From an uncultured Collinsella sp. (GTDB lineage Bacteria; Actinomycetota; Coriobacteriia; Coriobacteriales; Coriobacteriaceae), in NCBI GenBank assembly GCA_902492755.1, contig CABUNB010000058.1, forward strand, positions 1-9,148: DNA of 9,148 nucleotides, written 5' to 3'. This document shows positions 1 to 5,338 of the stretch, in pieces. Each line of letters begins with the position of its first letter. The first letter of the stretch is position 1. The notes under the pieces are model-generated. The model saw nothing but the letters and a program-made list of their open reading frames with translations, was not told the origin of the DNA and did not search any database. The position numbers and the translations under genes are program-made.

Positions 1-54
1 ATCGTTGGGGCCAGGCCCGATTTTGCCTCTTGACAATGTCCTGCTCATATTAAA

Positions 55-100
55 AGGAACGTCCCCAAGTGCCGCCCCAATGACTACCATGGCAACGCCG
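55..100. repeat. Left copy of a dispersed intergenic repeat
   Basis: The segment 80-100 (ATGACTACCATGGCAACGCCG) matches 8974-8994 with two mismatches. The preceding AACGTCCCCA at 58-67 matches 8964-8973 (AACGTCTCCA) with one. The left copy carries 12 extra bases (68-79) between the two matching blocks, whose end (GCCCCA) echoes the preceding GTCCCCA, so it may be a small internal duplication. The CGTTGGGG at 3-10 resembles the complementary arm found at 8929-8936, so the element probably starts at or before the window edge. No coding role is seen. It is probably a non-autonomous interspersed repeat. Confidence 0.6.
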
Positions 101-150
101 CAGGTAGAGGACGGACAGCGAGCGGGCGCCAGAGCGAACAAATTGGCATG

Positions 151-192
151 AAAAGAGGACGGCATAGACCTTCTGGTCATGCCGTCCTCTTT
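151..192 (-). terminator. Strong hairpin terminator, probably bidirectional
   Basis: Bases 152-165 pair perfectly with 179-192 (14 bp). After a bulged A at 166, a further 4 bp form (167-170 with 175-178), closing a TTCT loop. The A-rich base of the stem gives a short T run on either strand (TTTT on the minus strand at 154-151). It lies about 75 bases beyond the lipoprotein stop codon and is the best candidate for the end of that transcript. It could also stop plus-strand transcripts entering from the left. Confidence 0.65.
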
Positions 193-234
193 AAATGACA
201 AGTTGTCGCTCTGGTGCCCGCGCAGCGTCGAGCA

Positions 235-262
235 GTTACGGCGTTTGGTAAAACGCCGCAAC
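235..262 (-). other. 3'-UTR hairpin just after the lipoprotein gene
   Basis: CGGCGTTT (239-246) pairs with AAACGCCG (251-258) around a GGTA loop. A mismatch and three more pairs (GTT 235-237 with AAC 260-262) extend the stem. It starts only 3 bases after the lipoprotein stop codon. No T run follows on the minus strand, so it is more likely an mRNA-stabilising hairpin or part of a two-hairpin terminator with 151-192 than a terminator alone. Confidence 0.45.
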
Positions 263-265
263 AAA

Positions 266-823
266 CTAGCTCAGCATTGCATCCATCATCTCGGAGTTGA
301 CGGAGTCGTCGGCAGACCACTCGCCGTCGTCGTTGCAGGTGTACTTGAAGATAACCGTGGTCTTCCTGGGCTCGGTGGCCTTGGTCACATCGACCATCAC
401 CTCGCCAGCCATCTTGTACAGCTCGTCATCGGAAGGCATCGCATCAAGCGCAGCGACCTTCTCCTGATACTGGGTGGAGAAGTCCTCGACGATCTTGTTC
501 ATGGACTTGCAGGTGATGGAGACCTCGGCGGTCGCAACGCCCTTGTCCTCGTCGACCGTCACATCGCCGATCTTGTAGTCAAAGCCCTCGAGATAGGTCT
601 TGGCATACTCCTTGGGATCGATGCCCAGCTGCTCGAACTCGTCGCCCGAAGCCTCTTCCAGACCAGAGAGGAAATCGTCGCCACCGTTTTTGACCTCATC
701 GAACTGAGTCGTAAGGTCCTCGGTGATGAGTTCTTCGATCGAGGAGCCTCCGCAACCGGAAAGCACGACCACGCATGCAACCAAGACGGCCATGAGGGGC
801 GCAAGCAGCAGCTTCTTTTTCAT
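266..823 (-). CDS. Small secreted lipoprotein, function unknown
   Basis: This is a 185-residue protein that I cannot assign to a named family. The N-terminus is a classic lipoprotein signal peptide: MKKK, a hydrophobic stretch (residues 5-20) and the lipobox LSGC at 21-24. C24 should be lipidated and anchor the protein outside the membrane. The mature part is acidic. It has an alpha-helical first half (residues 29-80), then beta-type segments with alternating hydrophobic residues (83-104 and 153-170). C105 and C163 could form a disulfide. A helix-then-sheet pattern of this size fits small NTF2-like or DUF-type Gram-positive lipoproteins, but that is a guess. The ATG at 823 is chosen because GGGAGGA lies 4 bases upstream (828-834) and the signal peptide begins there; the reading frame stays open 15 codons further up. 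A weak promoter candidate is TAGTAT (887-892) with CTGTCG (911-916), 18 bp apart. It is monocistronic, with terminators on both sides. Confidence 0.85.
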   Translation of the reverse strand: MKKKLLLAPLMAVLVACVVVLSGCGGSSIEELITEDLTTQFDEVKNGGDDFLSGLEEASGDEFEQLGIDPKEYAKTYLEGFDYKIGDVTVDEDKGVATAEVSITCKSMNKIVEDFSTQYQEKVAALDAMPSDDELYKMAGEVMVDVTKATEPRKTTVIFKYTCNDDGEWSADDSVNSEMMDAMLS

Positions 824-1002
824 GTTGTCCTCCCAATAAGCGGCACCGTGCTTCCCAACACGGCGCACGTTGTAATAAGTAAGCTCATACTATCCACTTA
901 TGAACACCCCCGACAGCACGAAAGCGCGGTCGGTTCGTTTTAGCGTCCGAACGGTCTGCGAGTCCGCTCAGCGTGTAATAAAGTGCATCGGTACCGTGCA
1001 AT

Positions 1003-1033
1003 AAAAAAGGGTGGCCGGACAATCCGACCACCC
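1003..1033 (-). terminator. Intrinsic terminator after the EIIA gene
   Basis: On the minus strand GGGTGGTCGGA (1033-1023) pairs with TCCGGCCACCC (1019-1009) across a 3-base loop. The stem is 11 bp with one G-U pair and is followed at once by six T residues (1008-1003). It begins 25 bases after the EIIA stop codon and is a textbook rho-independent terminator. It separates the PTS/glucosidase block from the lipoprotein gene. Confidence 0.9.
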
Positions 1034-1058
1034 CAAAACATCCTGTGAATGCCGCGAT

Positions 1059-1595
1059 TTACTTGCGGACAACCTTGACGATAGCATCGCCGGCGGCGAC
1101 AGCGGAGTCGGCCTCGACGGCGAGCTCGACATCGGCGAACTCGGCGGTGTTGGACACGGCCACGACGACGCAGTCCTTGTAGCCGGCAGCGGCGATCTTG
1201 GCGCGGTCGATCTTGAGCATGGGCTGGCCGGCCTTCACGACATCGTCAGCCTTGACGAAGCCCTCGAAGCCGTCGCCGTTCATGTTGACGGTATCGACGC
1301 CAACGTGCACCAGGACCTCGATGCCGCTATCGGACTGCAGGCCCACAGCGTGACCCATGGTGACGGTAACCTTGCCGTCGCAGGGGGCATAGACCAGATC
1401 GTCCTCGGGCCACACGGCGCAGCCCTTGCCCAGAACCTCGCCACCAAAGACGGGATCAGGCACATCGGCCATCTTGATGACCTTGCCTTTGACGGGCGAG
1501 CACAGCACGTCGGCGCCGGCAGAAGCAGAGATGGAGGCCGGAGCAGCGGCAGCCGCAGGCTCAGCCTTCTTCTTGAACATGTCAAACAGACCCAT
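1059..1595 (-). CDS. PTS glucose-type EIIA component (Crr-like)
   Basis: A 178-residue cytoplasmic phosphocarrier of the sugar phosphotransferase system. It takes phosphate from HPr and passes it to an EIIB domain. The EIIA domain spans about residues 29-178. It shows the family blocks SPVKGKVI (33-40), DVPDPVFGGEVLGKG (44-58) and APCDGKV (70-76), plus the two active-site histidines: H82 in MGHAVGL and H97 in VLVHVGVDTV. H97 corresponds to phosphorylated H90 of E. coli Crr and H82 to H75. The start MGLFDMFKKK resembles the amphipathic N-terminus of E. coli EIIA-Glc and is joined by an Ala/Pro-rich linker (11-28). ATG 1595 is preferred because AGAGGAG lies 7 bases upstream (1603-1609); the frame stays open to 1727 but that part overlaps the promoter and has no family similarity. 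No EIIB or EIIC is present in the window, so it must serve a permease encoded elsewhere. It is followed by a strong terminator. Confidence 0.93.
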   Translation of the reverse strand: MGLFDMFKKKAEPAAAAAPASISASAGADVLCSPVKGKVIKMADVPDPVFGGEVLGKGCAVWPEDDLVYAPCDGKVTVTMGHAVGLQSDSGIEVLVHVGVDTVNMNGDGFEGFVKADDVVKAGQPMLKIDRAKIAAAGYKDCVVVAVSNTAEFADVELAVEADSAVAAGDAIVKVVRK

Positions 1596-1644
1596 ACGTT
1601 TTCTCCTCTTGATTAAGCGCAACGTAGTGCGCATGCCTATGGTG

Positions 1645-1673
1645 ATTATAGTGCCAAATGGTTCAAATGCTAA
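1645..1673 (-). promoter_or_regulatory. Sigma-70-type promoter for the EIIA gene
   Basis: On the minus strand there is a perfect -10 box TATAAT (1650-1645). It is preceded by exactly 17 bp and then TTAGCA (1673-1668), a 4/6 match to TTGACA. The predicted start near 1638 gives a 5' leader of about 43 bases before the ATG at 1595, with the ribosome site in place. The EIIA gene can therefore be transcribed independently of the glucosidase and HAD genes upstream. Confidence 0.65.
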
Positions 1674-1677
1674 GGTG

Positions 1678-1697
1678 GGGACTCGAATCGCGAGCCC
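1678..1697 (-). other. Imperfect palindrome upstream of the EIIA promoter
   Basis: CTCG (1682-1685) pairs with CGAG (1691-1694) and GGG (1678-1680) with CCC (1695-1697), with a bulged A at 1681. The palindrome ends 4 bases upstream of the -35 box. It could be an operator for the EIIA promoter or a weak terminator for the upstream HAD transcript. It lacks a T run, so the terminator reading is poor. Confidence 0.3.
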
Positions 1698-1735
1698 ATC
1701 CCAACGCTTTTCCCCGGTGGCACTCATATTGTCGA

Positions 1736-2581
1736 TTAATCCTCGATAAGCCCCAGATGCACAAAAGCGTTCCAGATGCCGTCATCATCGACGTCGGTGG
1801 TCACGTAATCGGCCGCCGCCTTGCACTCGTCGCCGCCCGATCCCATGGCCACGCTCGTCGCGCACGCTTCGAACATCGGGATATCGATCTTGGCGTCACC
1901 GAAGGCCACGGTATCGGCACGGTCGGCGCCCAGGTGCTCGAGCAGCGTGTTGACGGCGTGCGCCTTTGTGATGCCGCGCACACCCATGTCACCAAAGAGC
2001 GCCGTCTCGCCCGCACCGCCCCAGGTGTGACACTCAAGATCGGGAAACTCCTCGATGCTATCCAGATGGTCCTGATAGCTCGACAGGATAAAGCTCACCT
2101 TATTGAGGTCATCGCGGTAGAGCGGCGCGCCGTAGACCATCCCGTGCATGACGTCGTCGGTCTCGAGCTCGTCGGCGCCCTCCACGCCCTTGCGACCGGC
2201 ATAGGTCCTAAGCACCGGACGCGCGGCCTCGCGGAAGTTCTCACTTGCAAACAGGCCATTGTTGCTCTCGAGATAAAACTCGAGGCCACGGCCGTGCAGC
2301 CAGTCTACGATATGGCGGCACTGGTCAGCCGTAATGAGCTGGTGCATCACCACCTCGCCGCCGCTCTCCACGTAGCTGCCGTTGCCGCCGATCATGCCGT
2401 CGAAGCCAATGGCCTCAAGCTCGGGCGGCACCTCGGCTTTGCTGCGACCCGTGCACATATAGGCCAGATGCCCGTTAGCGCGAGCAGCTTGGATGGCCGC
2501 CACGCAAGACGCGGGAATGTTGCCCTCGTAGTCGGTGATCGTGCCATCGACATCAAGGAACAAGATTTTGCGGGAGGACAT
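1736..2581 (-). CDS. Cof-type HAD hydrolase (probable sugar phosphatase)
   Basis: A 281-residue cytoplasmic HAD-superfamily protein of the Cof/type IIB group, which mostly dephosphorylates sugar phosphates or similar small metabolites. Motif I is FLDVDGT with the nucleophile D10 and acid/base D12. Motif II is CTGR with T44. Motif III has K206 in the GITKAHAV block. Motif IV is GDAKIDIPMF with the magnesium ligands D229 and D233. The cap domain lies between about residues 85 and 185. Motif IV reads AKID where most Cof members have an N before the second D (for example GDGEND), a mild variation. The length is normal for the family. ATG 2581 follows an AAGGGG ribosome site at 2595-2590. The gene starts 12 bases after the stop codon of the 6-phospho-beta-glucosidase, so the two are almost certainly one operon. 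The substrate is unknown; a hexose phosphate is a reasonable inference from the neighbour. Confidence 0.92.
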   Translation of the reverse strand: MSSRKILFLDVDGTITDYEGNIPASCVAAIQAARANGHLAYMCTGRSKAEVPPELEAIGFDGMIGGNGSYVESGGEVVMHQLITADQCRHIVDWLHGRGLEFYLESNNGLFASENFREAARPVLRTYAGRKGVEGADELETDDVMHGMVYGAPLYRDDLNKVSFILSSYQDHLDSIEEFPDLECHTWGGAGETALFGDMGVRGITKAHAVNTLLEHLGADRADTVAFGDAKIDIPMFEACATSVAMGSGGDECKAAADYVTTDVDDDGIWNAFVHLGLIED

Positions 2582-2589
2582 AGTAGGAA

Positions 2590-2596
2590 CCCCTTA
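2590..2596 (-). promoter_or_regulatory. Ribosome site overlapping the upstream stop codon
   Basis: On the minus strand the stop codon of the glucosidase gene (TAA, 2596-2594) runs straight into GGGG. The HAD gene's ribosome site AAGGGG therefore uses two bases of that stop codon. It lies 8 bases before the ATG at 2581. This arrangement favours translational coupling of the two genes. Confidence 0.6.
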
Positions 2597-4042
2597 CTCC
2601 AGACCTTCCGTGCCGTTGCTCTGGATGATCTTCTGGTAGGCGTAGAAGCTGTCCTTGCGGCGGCGCTCGTAGGTACCGGTGCCGTCGTCGTACTTATCGA
2701 CGTGGATGAAGCCATAGCGCTTGCGCATCTCGCCGGTGCCGGCGGACACCAGGTCGATGGGACCCCACCAGGTGTAGGCGATCAGGTCGACGCCGTCGGC
2801 AATGGCCTCGCCCATGGCCTTGATGTGGCTCTGCAAGTAGGCGATACGATACGGGTCGTGGATGGAACCGTCCTCCTCGACCTCATCGTAGGCGCCCATG
2901 CCGTTCTCGACCACCATCAGCGGAATCTCGTAGCGGGCGTAAATCTCGTTGAGCGCGATGCGCAGGCCCAGCGGATCGATCTGCCAGCCCCAGTCGGTGG
3001 ACTCCAGATAGGGGTTCTTGCCGCCAAAGGTCATATTGCCCTCGGTCATCTCGTGGTCCTTGTGGGTGCCCACGGTGCCGGACATGTAGTAGCTAAAGGT
3101 GTAGAAATCGACCTTGCCGTCGGCGATATCCTGCAGGTCGCCGTCCTCCATCACGAGCTCGACATCGTTCTCGGCCCAGAAGCGCTTGGCATAGAACGGG
3201 TACTTGCCGCGCACCTGCACGTCGGAGCAGTACCAGTTCATGGTATTCATCTCCTGCTGCGTGGCGAACACGTCGGCCGGATCACACGTGGCGGCATAGG
3301 AGAGGATGAAGCAGTCCATGTTGCCCATCTTAAACTGCGGGTAGTGCTCGTGGGCATAGCGCACGACGCGGCCGCTGGCGACAAACTGGTGATGCAGCGC
3401 CTGCATACGAGCCTGCGGCGTAGTATGGACCGCCGAAGCCGGGCCCTCAAAGCCCTGAATCATGCTGGTCTCAAAGAGGTTGCCCATGTCCTGAGTGCCG
3501 CAGTTGATCTCGTTGAAGGTGAGCCAGAACTTGACCTTGTCCTGATAGCGGTCGAAGACGGTCTGGCAGTACTTCTCAAAGAAGCCGATGAGCTCGCGGC
3601 TCGCCCAGCCGTTGTACTTCTCGACCAGGTGATAAGGCATCTCGTAGTGCGACAGGGTCACGAGCGGCTCGATATTGTGAGCGCGCAGGCAGTCGAAGAC
3701 GCGATCGTAGAAGGCGAGGCCGGCCTCGTTGGGCTCGGCGTCGTCGCCGTTGGGGAAGATGCGGCTCCAAGAGATGGACATGCGGAACATGTTGAAGCCC
3801 ATCTCGGCGAACAGCGCGATATCCTCCTCGTAGTGATGGTAGAAGTCGATACCGTCATGGTTGGGGTAGAAGCGGTTGGGGTCGATGTCGATCGTAATCT
3901 GGCGCGGCTCCTTGTAGCTGCCGCCCAAGAAGTGGTCGTCGACCGACGGACCGCGGCCGTCAACGTTCCAAGCGCCCTCAAACTGATTGGCGGCGGTAGC
4001 GCCACCCCAATAGAAACCCTCGGGGAACTTGATGTTTGCCAT
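2594..4042 (-). CDS. bglA: 6-phospho-beta-glucosidase, glycoside hydrolase family 1
   Basis: A 482-residue cytoplasmic GH1 enzyme. It should hydrolyse 6-phospho-beta-glucosides delivered by a PTS permease into glucose 6-phosphate and the aglycone or second sugar. The N-terminal signature FPEGFYWGGATAANQFEGAW (6-25) is intact. The acid/base is E178 in LTFNEIN (usual form TFNEP) and the nucleophile is E379 in MVVENG. VSAGTGEMRKRYGF (432-445) with S433, K441 and Y443 matches the phosphate-binding motif of the phospho-glucosidase branch, and WGWQIDP (351-357) is also typical of that branch. The length is normal. ATG 4042 has AAAGGAG 6 bases upstream (4055-4049). An in-frame ATG at 4048 is unlikely because it abuts that ribosome site. 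The gene is followed at 12 bases by the HAD gene and lies 172 bases downstream of araC on the same strand, with a dispersed repeat and a palindromic region between. The aglycone specificity cannot be read from sequence. Confidence 0.95.
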   Translation of the reverse strand: MANIKFPEGFYWGGATAANQFEGAWNVDGRGPSVDDHFLGGSYKEPRQITIDIDPNRFYPNHDGIDFYHHYEEDIALFAEMGFNMFRMSISWSRIFPNGDDAEPNEAGLAFYDRVFDCLRAHNIEPLVTLSHYEMPYHLVEKYNGWASRELIGFFEKYCQTVFDRYQDKVKFWLTFNEINCGTQDMGNLFETSMIQGFEGPASAVHTTPQARMQALHHQFVASGRVVRYAHEHYPQFKMGNMDCFILSYAATCDPADVFATQQEMNTMNWYCSDVQVRGKYPFYAKRFWAENDVELVMEDGDLQDIADGKVDFYTFSYYMSGTVGTHKDHEMTEGNMTFGGKNPYLESTDWGWQIDPLGLRIALNEIYARYEIPLMVVENGMGAYDEVEEDGSIHDPYRIAYLQSHIKAMGEAIADGVDLIAYTWWGPIDLVSAGTGEMRKRYGFIHVDKYDDGTGTYERRRKDSFYAYQKIIQSNGTEGLE

Positions 4043-4108
4043 GAGCATCTCCTTTACATCGCGGGTCGATAAGCCGAGTATCGCCCACGCACGCGACAGG
4101 CAGGGGCA

Positions 4109-4173
4109 GGGGTGCCAAACCCGACACTTCTTTTCGCAGCGGCACCCCGCCGCCACCCCGCCCCTGACACTTC
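4109..4173 (-). promoter_or_regulatory. Palindrome and direct repeats upstream of the glucosidase gene
   Basis: GGGGTGCC (4109-4116) is exactly complementary to GGCACCCC (4141-4148), giving an 8-bp inverted repeat around a 24-base spacer. The octamer GACACTTC occurs at 4123-4130 and again at 4166-4173 in the same orientation, 43 bases apart, which is about four helical turns. Both lie 80-130 bases upstream of the glucosidase ATG. They could be operator half-sites for the adjacent AraC-type regulator or another factor. GATACT at 4082-4077 on the minus strand is a possible -10 box, but I see no good -35 box. Confidence 0.35.
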
Positions 4174-4179
4174 CTGATA

Positions 4180-4208
4180 CCTGCCAAAAAGGGACAGGTT
4201 TATTTTGG
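4180..4208. repeat. 29-bp repeat, copy 1, after the araC gene
   Basis: These 29 bases are an exact reverse complement of 7898-7926. Copy 1 starts 6 bases beyond the araC stop codon. Internally ACCTGCC (4179-4185) can pair with GGACAGGT (4192-4199) with one bulge around a short A-rich loop. On the plus strand this hairpin is followed by TTTATTTT, so it looks like an intrinsic terminator for plus-strand transcripts, opposite to the direction of araC. Both copies have the same orientation relative to the gene they follow. Confidence 0.8.
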
Positions 4209-4214
4209 TCGGTT

Positions 4215-5222
4215 TTATCTGGGCAAACGCTGGCGATACGCTGCCGGCGTGCAGCCATAGCGCTCGGCAAACTTTTTGTAGAAGAAGCTCATGTTGGCGT
4301 AGCCGGCCTCGCGCGCCGCGGCTTCCGCAGTGGAACCGGCGCCGAGCAGTGTTGCCGCGCGTGTCAGGCGACTCTCCTGCACGAGCTGCATAAACGTGCG
4401 CCCCGACTGCCGTTTGAGCAGCGCGCTTGCGTAGTTGGGACTCAGATGGAGGTGGCGAGCTACGTCCTCGAGCGTACAATCGCAGGCATGGCGCTCGATG
4501 TATCCCACGGCGGCCGCGACCTGCGCCGAAGGCAGCCTGGGCATGTCCGCCTGCAGCAGCGATGTCTCATAGCTTTGCATAAGTTCGACCAGCAGCAACT
4601 CAAACAGCCTCGACACGATCTGGGGACTCGCCGCCGTCGGCTCCAGAAGCTCGCACAGCATCTCCTGCATATATCGGCGCACGCGGCGGCTGTTGACCGT
4701 GCAGAAATGCACATGACCGCGGTGGTCGGTTTCGTCATTGAGGGCATTAATGAGGAACTGCGAGACGGTGCTTGACGGCGACAGGCTCTGTTCTAGGCTG
4801 CGGTGCAACATCGGCCGCGAGATGACGATGCTCAGCATAATGTCATGCTCGCCGAGCTCGCCCACGGCATGTGGACAGGCCGCGTCGAGCAAGAGCACCT
4901 CGTTTTGAGCAAGCGTAAGCTGTTCGCCGTTGACGACCTGCGGCGCGTGCCCGCGATAGACATAGCTGATTTCGACATAATCGTGCACATGCTCCGGTAC
5001 AGGGTTGAAGCGCGAGTTGCGCACGATTGATAGACCCTCGGGCATGCCTTCTTGGTGCAAGGCTTGCGTCGGGTCACCGATTTTATGGATATGTTTTTCA
5101 CCGATACCCTGCTGATGACCCCAGCTGAACACATCATTCCAGTCATAGCGGGCGCCCGCATGGTAAGCACGCTCGCTGTCGGTCAGCTCGAGCAGAAGGC
5201 TGTCTAAATGCGTAAGATCCAT
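4215..5222 (-). CDS. AraC-family transcriptional regulator with cupin sensor domain
   Basis: A 335-residue cytoplasmic regulator. The N-terminal half holds a cupin-like ligand-binding barrel: EHVHDYVEISYVYRGH (77-92) and the following segment to about 120 are typical of sugar-responsive AraC proteins. A helical linker follows (about 150-230). The C-terminal DNA-binding domain has two helix-turn-helix units: TLEDVARHLHLSPNYASALLKR (250-271) and the second from about 298, ending in the family signature around GYANMSFFYKKFAERYGCTPAAYR (307-330). The length is normal. The ATG at 5222 has no clear ribosome site upstream, and no better in-frame start is seen before M60, which would cut into the sensor domain. 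The gene is divergent from the large glycoside hydrolase (116 bases apart) and co-directional with the phospho-glucosidase. It probably controls one or both, usually as an activator in response to a sugar. The inducer is unknown. Confidence 0.93.
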   Translation of the reverse strand: MDLTHLDSLLLELTDSERAYHAGARYDWNDVFSWGHQQGIGEKHIHKIGDPTQALHQEGMPEGLSIVRNSRFNPVPEHVHDYVEISYVYRGHAPQVVNGEQLTLAQNEVLLLDAACPHAVGELGEHDIMLSIVISRPMLHRSLEQSLSPSSTVSQFLINALNDETDHRGHVHFCTVNSRRVRRYMQEMLCELLEPTAASPQIVSRLFELLLVELMQSYETSLLQADMPRLPSAQVAAAVGYIERHACDCTLEDVARHLHLSPNYASALLKRQSGRTFMQLVQESRLTRAATLLGAGSTAEAAAREAGYANMSFFYKKFAERYGCTPAAYRQRLPR

Positions 5223-5265
5223 GGCATCACAATCGTTGATTCAGTCATATTCTGCTGTGGTTTTG

Positions 5266-5274
5266 ATATTAGCA
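5266..5274 (-). promoter_or_regulatory. Possible extended -10 promoter for araC
   Basis: On the minus strand TGCTAATAT (5274-5266) fits an extended -10 element (TG-N-TAATAT). A start near 5259 would give a leader of about 37 bases before the ATG at 5222. No convincing -35 hexamer is present. For the divergent plus-strand gene I see no clear promoter in the 116-base gap. CAATCG occurs twice in it (5230-5235 and 5303-5308), which could mark regulator sites but may be chance. Confidence 0.3.
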
Positions 5275-5326
5275 GGACGGCGCGCTCGGCGTACTCTGAC
5301 TTCAATCGATTTAAAAGGTTGGTTTT

Positions 5327-5333
5327 AGGGGAG
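5327..5333 (+). promoter_or_regulatory. Ribosome site that fixes the glycoside hydrolase start
   Basis: AGGGGAG ends 5 bases before the ATG at 5339. The alternative in-frame GTG at 5333 overlaps this site and would have nothing usable upstream, so the ATG is preferred. Confidence 0.7.
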
Positions 5334-5338
5334 TGGAT

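Noticed and set aside
30..54. TTGACA at 30-35 followed by an AT-rich stretch, as a promoter
   Set aside because: The best -10-like hexamers lie only 12-13 bases away, too close for a sigma-70 promoter, and no gene follows on that strand.
1677..1697. tRNA T-arm-like sequence (ATTCGAGTC) on the minus strand
   Set aside because: The flanking stem does not pair in the required 5-bp register, and no acceptor, D or anticodon arm is present upstream.
1596..1727. EIIA start extended upstream to 1727
   Set aside because: The extension overlaps a good promoter and lacks a ribosome site, while the ATG at 1595 has a clear one and a typical EIIA N-terminus.
1658..4072. Long plus-strand open frame of 804 codons
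   Set aside because: It runs antisense to the HAD and GH1 genes, whose catalytic motifs are intact. Its translation is full of low-complexity H, V, L and A residues, as expected for the complement of GC-rich codons.
5333..5338. GTG at 5333 as the start of the glycoside hydrolase
   Set aside because: It overlaps the only ribosome site, which is correctly spaced for the ATG at 5339.
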